Shown here: in pieces, positions 17,325 to 26,967 of the stretch
How positions within the stretch are numbered: position 1 is the stretch's first letter
How the letters are laid out: each line of letters starts with the position of its first letter
Assembly (NCBI RefSeq): GCF_021532625.1
Contig: NZ_JAKGAR010000001.1
Coordinates: forward strand, 124,001-188,000
Length of the DNA stretch: 64,000 nt
Direction: 5' to 3'
From: Octadecabacter algicola
GTDB lineage: Bacteria; Pseudomonadota; Alphaproteobacteria; Rhodobacterales; Rhodobacteraceae
Notes under the pieces: model-generated
Told to the model about the DNA's origin: nothing
What the model saw: only the letters and a program-made list of their open reading frames with translations
Database searches by the model: none
Program-made: the position numbers and the translations under genes

Positions 17325-18374
17325 TTATTGCACGCGCCAATGAAGCGGGAAGCCTGGGTCAAACACTGTGACAGGACCGTCACCGGTATCGACTGTAGCA
17401 GGGTAGGTGACAGGATCACCCTTGGTCAGAGTCATCGTGGCCTCGTTGGGCGGCAGGTTGTAGTAGCGCGGGCCCGCAAGCGACGTGAAGTTTTCGAGCT
17501 TGCTCATGGCACCTGCGGCGTCAAACACTTCGGCAAGGCAGGACATGGTGTTGATGGCGGTGAAACAACCGGCACAACCACACGGCAATAGCTTATTTTC
17601 GTCCGTGTGCGGCGCGGAATCTGTTCCAAGGAAGAACCGTTTGTCTCCCGAGATCGCAGCCTGCACCAAAGCAATGCGGTGCTTTTCGCGCTTGGCGACG
17701 GGCAAACAGTAATAATGTGGTTTGATCCCGCCGGCGAGGATGTGGTTACGATTGATGATCAAGTGGTGGGTCGTAATGGTCGCGGCAAGGTTTGAACGGC
17801 TGTCACGCACGTAATCAACTGCGTTTTCTGTTGTAACGTGTTCCATAATGACCCGCAAATCCGGCGTCTTTTTACGGATAGGTTTAAGAACCTTATCAAT
17901 AAAGACGGCTTCGCGGTCAAAGATATCGATTGACGGATCAGTGACTTCGCCGTGCACACAGAGCGGCAGGCCGATTTCGGCCATCTTTTCCAGCACGGGG
18001 CGGACTTTGTCGAAATCAGAAACACCAGAGGCAGAGTTCGTTGTCGCACCAGCTGGATAGAGTTTAACAGCAGTGATGATGCCGTCCGCGTGGGCCTTTG
18101 CGATGTCTTCTGGATCTGTATCTTCGGTCAGATAGCATGTCATCAACGGGCGAAAATTGGACCCTTCGGGGACGTGTGCCATAATGCGGTCGCGGTACGC
18201 GGCGGCTTGCGCGCCTGTCACGACGGGTGGCACCAAGTTGGGCATTACAATCGCACGTTCAAAGTGAGCGGCTGTGTGAGGCGTCACCGCGGCCATCATT
18301 GCACCATCGCGTAGGTGAAGGTGCCAGTCATCTGGGCGGCGGATCGTCAGGCTATCTGGGCTTTGTTTGGGCAT
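17325..18374 (-). CDS. pyrC: Dihydroorotase
   Basis: Zinc amidohydrolase forming dihydroorotate, step three of pyrimidine synthesis. At 349 aa it belongs to the short class II (Escherichia coli-like) type. Metal ligands are visible in DWHLHLRDG (residues 16-24), the carboxylated Lys in [13 protein letters not shown] (about residue 103), His in [11 protein letters not shown] and [10 protein letters not shown], and the Asp in [15 protein letters not shown]. It is the first gene of the pyrC-pyrE operon, and is divergent from the small membrane protein at 18516. Confidence 0.96.
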   Translation of the reverse strand: MPKQSPDSLTIRRPDDWHLHLRDGAMMAAVTPHTAAHFERAIVMPNLVPPVVTGAQAAAYRDRIMAHVPEGSNFRPLMTCYLTEDTDPEDIAKAHADGIITAVKLYPAGATTNSASGVSDFDKVRPVLEKMAEIGLPLCVHGEVTDPSIDIFDREAVFIDKVLKPIRKKTPDLRVIMEHVTTENAVDYVRDSRSNLAATITTHHLIINRNHILAGGIKPHYYCLPVAKREKHRIALVQAAISGDKRFFLGTDSAPHTDENKLLPCGCAGCFTAINTMSCLAEVFDAAGAMSKLENFTSLAGPRYYNLPPNEATMTLTKGDPVTYPATVDTGDGPVTVFDPGFPLHWRVQ

Positions 18375-18515
18375 ACCCGCCCTTTACACCGCCCGCCGCC
18401 GTCTGACCAGAGGGATCGGTTTGACAATTCCCCGTAAACCGCCCCTTGTCTTAGGGGCGCGAGTTTGCGAAATCCTGATGAACACGCCATGAATTGTTCC
18501 TGAAAGGACATGTCT

Positions 18516-18797
18516 ATGTTTGGATTTTTGATAGCACTTATTGCCGGCGGCGTTACGCCAATGCTCGAAGGCCCTGTTGCCCGTCCGATCGCCGGAATGC
18601 TGAGCGACACTATCGAGCTCGCCGAAGGCGAACTTCGCACGTTGGCCTTTATGGTCGCCATGATCATTGCCGGCGTTCTTTGTTCCGTGTTCAGCACGGG
18701 CACGCCGTTGAGCCTCGCGATTGGCGGAATGTTGGGTTATTTTGGCATGCGTCTTTTGCGCTGGGGGCAACGCGCCCTTGAAAACCGCAAAGGTTAA
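18516..18797 (+). CDS. Small membrane protein
   Basis: A 93-residue protein with two or three hydrophobic helices (about residues 2-17, 44-62, 65-80) and a basic C-terminus. The ATG at 18516 is chosen because AAAGGA ends seven bases upstream; the ATG at 18510 is too close to it. No domain recognised. The 141 bp between pyrC and this gene hold a GCCCC/GGGGC dyad (18441-18458). It converges on the gene at 18806 with an 8-nt gap. Confidence 0.65.
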   Translation: MFGFLIALIAGGVTPMLEGPVARPIAGMLSDTIELAEGELRTLAFMVAMIIAGVLCSVFSTGTPLSLAIGGMLGYFGMRLLRWGQRALENRKG

Positions 18798-18805
18798 ATG
18801 CCCTT

Positions 18806-19744
18806 CTAAATGCAAACGCCGCTCGCCTCTAACTGGGCGAGCTTTTCTGCGAACAATGGACGGTCGCCACTGGCGCTGATCTGGCGGCAGTACCGCGCCA
18901 GCATACGCTCGTGCCCTTCTTCTGCCTCGGCGCGATGCAAAAGCGTGCGCAGGTATGGCATATGCGTACGCCGCGCCCGCCAAAGATGCGCAAAACAGTC
19001 GCACGACAAGTTGTCGTTCATGGCTTGTTCAATCAATTCGGGCAGCACATCCATTCCCAACAAACCGCGCTGGGCATCTGGGCCAAGATAGGTGCAGCTG
19101 AAGTGATTGGTGTTTTCGCCGTTAAACAACGACGCATGAACAGCATCTTCGATCACTGTCGGATCATGGATCACTGAGACAGTTCGAGCCGTTTCGACCA
19201 TTTGGGGCGCGTATCCAAAGCGGCTGGTGAAATCGAGGCGGCGTGCCTCGGGGTAGCGGTGATCCCAACGGGCGAGGGCTGGATCAAGTGTTGCCTGTGG
19301 TTGGATCACCAAGACCTTTGAATCCGGTGCTGCAACGGAAAAGGCAGCCGCAGCATAGCCTGCGGAACCGGCTCCGTAAAACAGCACTTGATCGAAATCA
19401 TCGAAAAAACCGTCATCAATCAGACGATCAAAGTAACCAAACATCGCTGGGTGGCGGAACCAATCTGTATCGGCCGCCGCCATGAGTGTGAGGCTGGACC
19501 ACCCATGGGTTTGGGCAAAGCCCCAACCGATTGGGGCCGTCTCATCATTGTTCTTTCGAACCGACGCAACACTTTCAAAGGTCACAAACAATGTTCGGCC
19601 AGCATCAATGAAGTAAGCGAAGTGGTCGGGGCCAATAGGTTCGGCGTGACCGTGTTCTTCGGCAATGTCTTCGACTTTCTCGATCCAGTCAGCGCGGCTA
19701 AGTCCGCCAAGATCATAAGCAAGGGACGTCATAATATCTTTCAT
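18806..19744 (-). CDS. Conserved roseobacter protein of unknown function (often mislabelled PAPS reductase)
   Basis: A 312-residue soluble protein. The middle part, DQVLFYGAGSAGYAAAAFSVAAPDSKVLVIQPQA, looks like the strand-turn-helix of an alpha/beta-hydrolase or Rossmann-like fold, but the elbow is GAGSAG, not the canonical GxSxG. From memory, relatives are annotated phosphoadenosine phosphosulfate reductase; the CG-T-ECG and PP-loop motifs of that enzyme are absent, so the label looks wrong. Cysteines cluster at the C-terminal third (NLSCDCFAHL, SGVCI). GAGAAG precedes the ATG. Function unknown. Confidence 0.7.
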   Translation of the reverse strand: MKDIMTSLAYDLGGLSRADWIEKVEDIAEEHGHAEPIGPDHFAYFIDAGRTLFVTFESVASVRKNNDETAPIGWGFAQTHGWSSLTLMAAADTDWFRHPAMFGYFDRLIDDGFFDDFDQVLFYGAGSAGYAAAAFSVAAPDSKVLVIQPQATLDPALARWDHRYPEARRLDFTSRFGYAPQMVETARTVSVIHDPTVIEDAVHASLFNGENTNHFSCTYLGPDAQRGLLGMDVLPELIEQAMNDNLSCDCFAHLWRARRTHMPYLRTLLHRAEAEEGHERMLARYCRQISASGDRPLFAEKLAQLEASGVCI

Positions 19745-19860
19745 CGTAGCTTCTCAGTCAAAGTATGATCTAGCACAGGTCGCCCTGCTAGGAGCGCAAT
19801 AGGGCGCAATTGCGAGGCCGATGCGGCGATTGTGCGTTAGAGTTAGAAAAATGGTTAGCA

Positions 19861-21096
19861 TTAGAAAAACGCCTGAAGGCCGGTTTGCGCCCGCCCTAAA
19901 ATCAAGGCGTGAACGTCGTGAGTCCCCTCATAGGTGTTCACGGTTTCAAGGTTCACCATATGGCGCATGATGTGAAATTCGTCCGAGATCCCGTTGCCGC
20001 CATGCATGTCACGCGCCGCCCGCGCCACATCCAGCGCTTTGCCGCAGTTGTTACGTTTCATCAGGCTTATCATTTCAGGCGCGGCCTTACCTGCATCCAT
20101 CAGTCGGCCAAGTTGCAGGGCCGATTGCAATCCAAGTGTGATCTCGGTCTGCATATCCGCGAGCTTCTTTTGAAATAACTGCGTCTGAGCAAGCGGACGG
20201 TTAAACTGTTTGCGATCCAATCCGTATTGCAAAGCAGCGTGCCAACAGAATTCCGCAGCGCCCAAGACGCCCCAAGCAATGCCATAGCGCGCGCGGTTCA
20301 GACAGCCAAAGGGGCCCTTGAGGCCTTGAACATCAGGCAACAACGCATCTTCGCCGACTTCGACGCCGTCCATAACGATCTCACCGGTAACGGATGCCCG
20401 CAACGATAGTTTGCCGCTAATCTTTGGCGCTGACAGACCATTCATGCCTTTCTCAAGGATGAAGCCGCGAATCTTGCCATCATGGGCATCAGATTTTGCC
20501 CAAACAACGAAGACGTCGGCAATCGGCGCGTTCGAAATCCACATCTTCGACCCGCTCAGGCTGTAACCTGTTGCGGTTTTTGTCGCGCGGGTTTTCATAC
20601 CTGCGGGGTCGCTGCCTGCGTCGGGTTCGGTTAACCCGAAACAGCCGATCAATTCACCGCTGGCCAAACCGGGTAGGTATTTCTGTTTCTGTTCTTCTGA
20701 CCCGTAGGCGTTGATCGGATACATGACCAAGGACGATTGAACCGACATCATCGAACGATACCCGCTGTCAACGCGTTCGATTTCGCGGGCAACAAGTCCA
20801 TAGGTGACATAGCCCGCACCCAGACCGCCGTATTCTTCGGGGATCGTTAGACCGAGCAACCCTGCCGCACCCATTTCGCGAAAGATGTCGCTGTCGACTG
20901 TCTCATTGCGGTAGGCATCGCGTATTTTAGGCTGGAGGGTGTCTTGTGCAAATGTGCGGGCCGCATCCCGTAGCATGCGTTCGTCCTCTGAGAGCTGATC
21001 TTCAAGCCGGAGGGCATCCGCCCAATCGAAGGCAGATAGGTCAGGTCCGTGGCCAGATTTTGACCCCGGTTGTTTCGGTTTCGACTCGTTCATCAT
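19861..21096 (-). CDS. gcdH: Glutaryl-CoA dehydrogenase
   Basis: FAD enzyme oxidising and decarboxylating glutaryl-CoA to crotonyl-CoA in lysine and tryptophan breakdown. The 411-residue acyl-CoA dehydrogenase carries the GCDH-type C-terminus [20 protein letters not shown] with the catalytic Glu, the FAD/substrate segments [16 protein letters not shown] and [20 protein letters not shown], and the Arg-containing [16 protein letters not shown] block typical of glutaryl-CoA specificity. Nested dyads upstream (21108-21154) may bind a regulator. It is monocistronic as far as can be seen; no dicarboxylate CoA-transferase is adjacent. Confidence 0.92.
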   Translation of the reverse strand: MMNESKPKQPGSKSGHGPDLSAFDWADALRLEDQLSEDERMLRDAARTFAQDTLQPKIRDAYRNETVDSDIFREMGAAGLLGLTIPEEYGGLGAGYVTYGLVAREIERVDSGYRSMMSVQSSLVMYPINAYGSEEQKQKYLPGLASGELIGCFGLTEPDAGSDPAGMKTRATKTATGYSLSGSKMWISNAPIADVFVVWAKSDAHDGKIRGFILEKGMNGLSAPKISGKLSLRASVTGEIVMDGVEVGEDALLPDVQGLKGPFGCLNRARYGIAWGVLGAAEFCWHAALQYGLDRKQFNRPLAQTQLFQKKLADMQTEITLGLQSALQLGRLMDAGKAAPEMISLMKRNNCGKALDVARAARDMHGGNGISDEFHIMRHMVNLETVNTYEGTHDVHALILGRAQTGLQAFF

Positions 21097-21107
21097 TGTC
21101 CCCCAAT

Positions 21108-21154
21108 GTCGTGCGTTAACCTATCCTGACTAATGTAGTCGGACAATGCACGAC
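21108..21154. promoter_or_regulatory. Nested inverted repeats upstream of gcdH
   Basis: An outer perfect 7-bp pair GTCGTGC / GCACGAC (21108-21114, 21148-21154) encloses an inner GACTA-ATG-TAGTC dyad (21128-21140), both centred near 21131-21134. They begin 12 nt upstream of the gcdH start codon. Position and symmetry fit an operator or a leader hairpin; the cognate regulator is not in the window. Confidence 0.35.
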
Positions 21155-21330
21155 TCAAATATCGTAGGGTTAGATGCTGGAATTGGAAACAATCTCAGCG
21201 GGGCGGTTCGATCAATTCTCTCGGGCAGACAATAATCGGCAGGAGTGTTTGCTCAGAACAAATTTGATCGCATCTGGCAAAGGGGCCTCAGGCATATTAG
21301 GTAACTGCTCTGCCTAGATGAAAGAGCGAC

Positions 21331-23145
21331 ATGCGCCACCTGACCCAAACAGATGCCAACCTAAGCAACCAAAAGATTCAAGGTTGGAAAGTCGTCAAAC
21401 GGGTCATCCCGTATCTTTGGCCTGACGGTCAGCAATGGGTGAAAAACCGTGTCGTCGCCGCCCTTAGCGTCTTGTTCATGGCAAAGTTGATCGCCGTAAC
21501 CACGCCTATTCTTTACAAAGGAGCAGTTGATGCCTTGGCGGGTGAGGGATCTGCTTCGATGTTGGCGGTTGGGGCTGTTGGTTTGACTATCGCGTACGGG
21601 GTCGCGCGTTTGATGACTGTCGGGTTTAACCAATTGCGCGATGTAATCTTTGCGCGCGTGGGCCAACGTGCATTGCGCGCACTGGCGCTTGAGACATTCA
21701 CGCACATTCATAACCTGTCAATGCGCTATCACATCACCCGTAAAACTGGCGGGCTGAGCCGGATTATTGAACGTGGGGTGAAGGGCGTCGAATTCCTTTT
21801 GCGCTTCTTGTTGTTCTCTATCGGGCCGTTGTTGCTGGAACTTTTGATGATCGCAGTCATCTTGTTTTTCTTGTTTGATGTTTGGTACTTGGCGGTGGTT
21901 GTCGGAACGATTTCTCTTTATATTTGGTTCACGTTCACGGTGACCGAATGGCGCGTGAAGATCCGTAAGGAAATGAACGACCAAGACACTGACGCCAACC
22001 AAAAGGCGATCGACAGTCTGTTGAATTTTGAGACTGTAAAGTACTTTAGCGCCGAACAACGCGAAGCAGAACGCTATGATGGTGCGATGGAGCAATACGT
22101 CGCCGCTGCGTTGAAGACGTCGTATTCTTTGGCGTTCTTGAATTTTGGGCAATCGGTGCTGATTACCGGGGGCCTGGTCGTTGTAATGGTGATGGCTGCA
22201 ATGGGCGTGCAGAACGGAGCACTGACTGTTGGCGATTTCGTTATGGTCAACGCCTACATGATTCAAATTACCATGCCGTTGAACTTTTTGGGCACCGTGT
22301 ACCGTGAAATCCGGCAGGCTTTGGTCGATATGGGCGAAATGTTCACCTTGTTAGAGCAGCCAGCCGAAGTGAACGACAAGCCAGATGCACATGTTCTAGA
22401 CGTGCAAGGTGGTGAAGTTGTTTTCGACAATGTCTTCTTTGGATACGACGCCGCACGTCCAATTCTAAAAGGCGTGGATTTGCCTATCCCAGCGGGACAA
22501 ACTGTGGCGATTGTCGGATCGTCGGGTTCAGGAAAATCGACCATCGGGCGACTTTTGTTCCGGTTTTATGATGTCGGGGAGGGCGCGATCCGCATTGACG
22601 GGCAAGACCTGCGCGACGTGACACAGCTTAGCCTGCACGAGCAGATTGGCGTCGTTCCGCAGGATACCGTGCTGTTTAACGACACAATCCGCTACAACAT
22701 CGCCTATGGCCGCGATGGTGCCAGCTTTGATGACATCAAGGCAGCGGCGAAGGCTGCCAAAATTCATGACTTCATTGAAAGCTTGCCCGATGGGTATGAA
22801 ACCACTGTAGGCGAACGTGGCCTAAAGCTGTCAGGTGGCGAAAAGCAACGTGTCGGAATTGCGCGCACGTTGCTCAAGAACCCACCGATCTTAATCTTGG
22901 ACGAAGCAACAAGTGCGCTGGACACCGAGACAGAGATGGAAATTCAAAGTGAGCTAAAGGCCATGGGGCAGGGACGAACGGTTCTGACCATTGCTCACCG
23001 CCTGAGCACGATTGCGGATGCGGACCGGATTGTGGTGTTGGAAAACGGCGTGGTTGTCGAACAGGGCACCCATGATGATCTTTTGAGCGCCGAGGGGCGT
23101 TACGCACAATTGTGGAATCGCCAGCAGCAAGACGAAGCAGCTTAA
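21331..23145 (+). CDS. Atm1/HMT-type ABC exporter (fused permease and ATPase)
   Basis: A 604-residue half-transporter: six membrane helices (about residues 40-315) followed by an ATP-binding domain with Walker A VGSSGSGKSTIGRLLFRFYD (about 395), signature KLSGGEKQRVGIARTLLK, Walker B ILILDEATSALD and the switch His AHRLSTI. The long N-terminal extension and the helix-2/3 sequence MTVGFNQLRDVIFARVGQRALRALALETFTHIHNLSMRYH are characteristic of the Atm1 family, which exports glutathione-based or heavy-metal conjugates and is linked to iron-sulfur protein maturation. The substrate cannot be deduced further. It stands alone on the + strand. Confidence 0.9.
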   Translation: MRHLTQTDANLSNQKIQGWKVVKRVIPYLWPDGQQWVKNRVVAALSVLFMAKLIAVTTPILYKGAVDALAGEGSASMLAVGAVGLTIAYGVARLMTVGFNQLRDVIFARVGQRALRALALETFTHIHNLSMRYHITRKTGGLSRIIERGVKGVEFLLRFLLFSIGPLLLELLMIAVILFFLFDVWYLAVVVGTISLYIWFTFTVTEWRVKIRKEMNDQDTDANQKAIDSLLNFETVKYFSAEQREAERYDGAMEQYVAAALKTSYSLAFLNFGQSVLITGGLVVVMVMAAMGVQNGALTVGDFVMVNAYMIQITMPLNFLGTVYREIRQALVDMGEMFTLLEQPAEVNDKPDAHVLDVQGGEVVFDNVFFGYDAARPILKGVDLPIPAGQTVAIVGSSGSGKSTIGRLLFRFYDVGEGAIRIDGQDLRDVTQLSLHEQIGVVPQDTVLFNDTIRYNIAYGRDGASFDDIKAAAKAAKIHDFIESLPDGYETTVGERGLKLSGGEKQRVGIARTLLKNPPILILDEATSALDTETEMEIQSELKAMGQGRTVLTIAHRLSTIADADRIVVLENGVVVEQGTHDDLLSAEGRYAQLWNRQQQDEAA

Positions 23146-23181
23146 CGTTCAAAAACTGGGGCGCAGCGTTAGGGCGAGAAT

Positions 23182-26100
23182 TTACTCTGCAGCCCGCAGC
23201 GCTGCGTCGTCGACCTTGATATCTTTGGCCTTAGTTTTTTCTGCTGGCGGCGAGGCGAAGGGCGCATCAAGATCATCCCAAATAAACTCTGGCGCTTTGA
23301 TGCGTTTTGCTTCGCGGGATAGGGCCCAGTCCTGCGCAGCGCGGCTGGTTGTTCCCATTGAGAGCTTCGCTAAAAGCTGTCCGGCCCAACGCGCGTAGGT
23401 GGTGACCCAAACGCGCAGTGCCAACATCGACGGGGTGAACACCAACGTCAGAACAGTCGCGATGCCAAGCCCGAAGACGACGGCAGTCGCCAGTTGTTTC
23501 CACCACAATGATGTAGGGCTATCGACCGAGAACCCGCCACCGATGAAATCTAGGCTTAGACCAAACATCATCGGCGCAAGGCCCGCCATTGTTGTAATGG
23601 TCGTGAGCAACACAGGGCGAATACGGTCTTCGGCTGTGCGGGTGATCGCCTCAGTGCGGGGCATGTAGCGTTCGTATTCTTGATAGGTATCAATAAGCAC
23701 GATGTTGTTGTTCACAACAATCCCCGCCAAGGCGACGATGCCCGTACCAGTCATGATGATGGAGAACGCTTGATCCATAACAAGCATCCCGATCAGCACG
23801 CCAGTGGTGGAAAGCACCACGGCAAGAAGTACGAGGATAGAGTTGTAGACCGAGTTGAACTGCGCCAGCAGGATGATGAACATCAACCCCAGCGCCCCTA
23901 AGAAAGCCTGCGCAAGGAACGCGCCTGACTCCGCCTGATCTTCTTGATCACCGGTCCATTCATAGTTGATAGACGCGGGGAAGGGATCTGTTTCGAGCCA
24001 TGCGGTCAGCTGTTCAATCCGTTCGTTTCCGTTCACCGCGACCTGAACTGTGTCACCGTCATCGATCGCGGTCTGGACGTCTGCGACACTTGCCGCATCG
24101 CCCAGTTCGACAAGATCAAACAGGGTGCCGTCCGGTGTTTCCACGGTCCGAGTTGCATCGGTAGATGCCTCCGCTTCGATTTCACGGAAGAGGCCGAGCA
24201 TCGTTTGCTCGTCGTCTTCACCAACCATGAATTTGATCAGGTCCGGCTCAACGCCCGCCTTGATGTCGAAATAACGCGATTGATCAATGCGGTCGATCTG
24301 GCTGAGTTCAGGAACCGGCGTGCGGGTGATAAAGTTGGAGAGGGGCACAAGGCCCGCATTGGTGCGCACACGCAGGCTGTCCAATGTCGACAGAACGCGG
24401 TCCTGTTCTGGAAGACGCACACGTATTTCGATTTCTTCGTCGGAACTGTCAACGCGCATCGTATCCAAAAGAATGCCGCGTGTGACCAGCTGCACCATGC
24501 CGCCAACAGCGGCGACATTGGCGCCATAACGGCCAGCTTGTTCTACATCGACGGTTATTTCCCAATCAATGCCGGGCAGGGGCAGGCTGTCTTCGATCTG
24601 GATCAGGCCTGTTGTGTCCTCGAACTGGGCGCGGGCTGTCGTCGTGGCGGCGCGCAGGTCGTCCCAGTTGTCGCCTGTCAGGCGCAAGTGAACGGGTTTG
24701 GCGGAGGCCGGGCCGCGACTGAGGTTCAGGATTTCGGTCTGGATACCGGGGAGGGTTTCAAGCTCGGTCTGGAGGCGTTCCATCACGAGGTCGCCGTCGA
24801 GGGTCGCCAGATCAATGTCATTGGCGCGCGCAAAGGCAGGGCGGTCTTCCCATGGGACCAATTCAATTTGCAGTTGTCCGATTGTGTCACGGGGGCCTTC
24901 GCCGCCGCCCGTGTTCTGGTTCAGACCACCTGCACCGGCAAAAGCGAATATGGATTGCACACCGGGTTCGCGCAGCGCGATGGCTTCTGCTTGGGCGACA
25001 ATGTCGTCCTTTTCAGAAACGGAGAGGTTGCCACGGGCTTGGACGTAAACGATGGCCTGTTCGGGCTCGGATTCCACGAAGAATTCAACGCCATTATTGT
25101 TGGCGCCAAAGTAAGTGAACGTAGTCATCACGACGAAGAAGATACCGCCAATAGCGACGATAGGCATGATCGGGTTACCCGCGATGAAGTGGATCACGCG
25201 GCCAAAGATAGACCGTCTATAACCGGCTTTGATGTTACGAGGCTTGCGTTCGATCTTGGCGGCACCGACGGTGATCGAGAGGGCAAATGTGCCCAGCAGG
25301 AACAAGATCATGCCGGGAAGAGACGCGAAAAAGCTGCCGTCAACTTGGTTGCCCGTAAGGTAGCCGGGGTTGAGGGTCAGCATCGCGCCTGTAAAGACGA
25401 TCATGATCGACGGCAGCACGAGGGCTGCGTTTACAAACCACGGCAAGCGCGCCTTAAGGGCGTCTGAAGTCGAACCGAATGCGCGACTCATCCGGCCTGT
25501 GACGCCGCCCAAGACAGGCAAGTAAATCAAGGCGACAACAAGGGATGCTGAGAGAACAAAGATAATAGTTACGGGCAACATGCCCATGAATTGACCGGGC
25601 ACGCCGGGCCAGAACAGCATCGGCAGGAATGCACAAAGCGTTGTCGCGGTTGATGATACGATTGGCCAGAACATCCGTTTGGCGGCATCCGTATAGGCCG
25701 CCATCGGGCCCGCACCTTCGCGAATGCGACGGTCGGCGTATTCCACGACAACAATGGCCCCGTCTACTAACATCCCGACAGCTAGGATCAGGCCAAACAT
25801 AACGATGTTGGAGATCGTGATTTCCATTACAGCAAGGAAGGCAAAACACAGCAGAAACGACGTCGGAATGGCAAAGCCAACCAGTAGCGCTGGGCGGGTC
25901 CCGAGGGCTGCCAAAACCACAATCATCACCAAAGCGATGGCTGTCAGTACTGAGCCTTCAAGCTGGCGCACCATGGAATCTACGTTACGGGATTGGTCGT
26001 TGCTGACGCCAACTTGAACCGCGTCCTGTAGATCTTGTGGCCAACTGGCGACCTCTGCATCGACCAGATCACGGACTTCTTGGGCGGTGTCGATCAGGTT

Positions 26101-26967
26101 AAAACCACGACGTTTGACGATCTGCAAAGCGACCGTCGTAGTCCCGTTGAACCGCGCAGTGCTGGCGCGATCCTCAAAGGTCAGGCGAATTTCTGCAAGG
26201 TCGCCAAGGGTGATGACGCGATCACCGTTTGTCTTTACAGGTAGGTCATAGATATCGCGTGGTTCATCGAAACTGGATGGAATTTTGACGGCAAAAGACC
26301 CTTGATCCGTTTCGACCTCGCCCGCGGCAATCAGTAGATTGTTCTGGGTAACGACGTCGATCAATTCACCTGCGGTGACGTTGTACGCCTCAAGGCGAAG
26401 GGGATCGATGATCACTTCGATCATCTCTTCGCGTTGACCCGTGAGGGAGGCTTCTAACACCCCGTCAATGCCTTCAACCGCGTCCTGCAGGTCTTTTGCG
26501 ACGGCGATCAAAGTGCGTTCAGGGACGTTACCTGTCAGGTTGACGATAGCGATAGGAAATTCGGAAAAGTTGATTTCGTTGATCGAATAGTTGTCGGCTC
26601 CATTAGGGAACAGGCCTTCGACGCGGGTCATGGCATCGCGGATATCGGCCATTGTTTCAGTCTTGTTCCAACCGAAATCAAATTCAAGCGCCACACCGGC
26701 GTAGTTTTCGGCTGCCGTCGCGGTCATGGTTTTTAGGCCGTCGATGTCCTGCAGTTCGGCCTCCATAGGCCGCACGAGAAGGGTTTCTGAATCTTCAGCG
26801 GAAATACCGGGGAAGGGGACAGATACAAATATGACCGGAATTTCGATGTCGGGCTCACCTTCTTTTGGCAAACCGAAATAGGCCATGCCCCCCGCCAAAA
26901 TTGACAGAGCGATAAAGGCCAACACCATCCTCGCGCGGGAGGCTGCGACGTCGACGATATTCATCAT
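23182..26967 (-). CDS. RND efflux transporter, inner-membrane pump subunit
   Basis: A 1261-residue AcrB-type proton-driven pump with the two repeats of one plus five membrane helices and two large periplasmic loops. It is about 200 residues longer than AcrB, mainly from an extended linker between the halves (about 505-610) and a soluble C-terminal tail of some 80 residues. In TM4 the motif GMLVDGAIVVVE keeps the first proton-relay Asp (Asp402) but has Gly403 where AcrB has its second Asp; this variant occurs in other RND subgroups. The ATG overlaps the adaptor stop by 4 nt. No outer-membrane channel gene is nearby, so the pump probably borrows a shared TolC. Confidence 0.92.
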   Translation of the reverse strand: MMNIVDVAASRARMVLAFIALSILAGGMAYFGLPKEGEPDIEIPVIFVSVPFPGISAEDSETLLVRPMEAELQDIDGLKTMTATAAENYAGVALEFDFGWNKTETMADIRDAMTRVEGLFPNGADNYSINEINFSEFPIAIVNLTGNVPERTLIAVAKDLQDAVEGIDGVLEASLTGQREEMIEVIIDPLRLEAYNVTAGELIDVVTQNNLLIAAGEVETDQGSFAVKIPSSFDEPRDIYDLPVKTNGDRVITLGDLAEIRLTFEDRASTARFNGTTTVALQIVKRRGFNLIDTAQEVRDLVDAEVASWPQDLQDAVQVGVSNDQSRNVDSMVRQLEGSVLTAIALVMIVVLAALGTRPALLVGFAIPTSFLLCFAFLAVMEITISNIVMFGLILAVGMLVDGAIVVVEYADRRIREGAGPMAAYTDAAKRMFWPIVSSTATTLCAFLPMLFWPGVPGQFMGMLPVTIIFVLSASLVVALIYLPVLGGVTGRMSRAFGSTSDALKARLPWFVNAALVLPSIMIVFTGAMLTLNPGYLTGNQVDGSFFASLPGMILFLLGTFALSITVGAAKIERKPRNIKAGYRRSIFGRVIHFIAGNPIMPIVAIGGIFFVVMTTFTYFGANNNGVEFFVESEPEQAIVYVQARGNLSVSEKDDIVAQAEAIALREPGVQSIFAFAGAGGLNQNTGGGEGPRDTIGQLQIELVPWEDRPAFARANDIDLATLDGDLVMERLQTELETLPGIQTEILNLSRGPASAKPVHLRLTGDNWDDLRAATTTARAQFEDTTGLIQIEDSLPLPGIDWEITVDVEQAGRYGANVAAVGGMVQLVTRGILLDTMRVDSSDEEIEIRVRLPEQDRVLSTLDSLRVRTNAGLVPLSNFITRTPVPELSQIDRIDQSRYFDIKAGVEPDLIKFMVGEDDEQTMLGLFREIEAEASTDATRTVETPDGTLFDLVELGDAASVADVQTAIDDGDTVQVAVNGNERIEQLTAWLETDPFPASINYEWTGDQEDQAESGAFLAQAFLGALGLMFIILLAQFNSVYNSILVLLAVVLSTTGVLIGMLVMDQAFSIIMTGTGIVALAGIVVNNNIVLIDTYQEYERYMPRTEAITRTAEDRIRPVLLTTITTMAGLAPMMFGLSLDFIGGGFSVDSPTSLWWKQLATAVVFGLGIATVLTLVFTPSMLALRVWVTTYARWAGQLLAKLSMGTTSRAAQDWALSREAKRIKAPEFIWDDLDAPFASPPAEKTKAKDIKVDDAALRAAE

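Noticed and set aside
23944-25467. 507-codon open frame antisense to the RND pump
   Set aside because: Shadow of the RND gene; no Shine-Dalgarno, no recognisable fold, and the sense frame is an intact, full-length pump.
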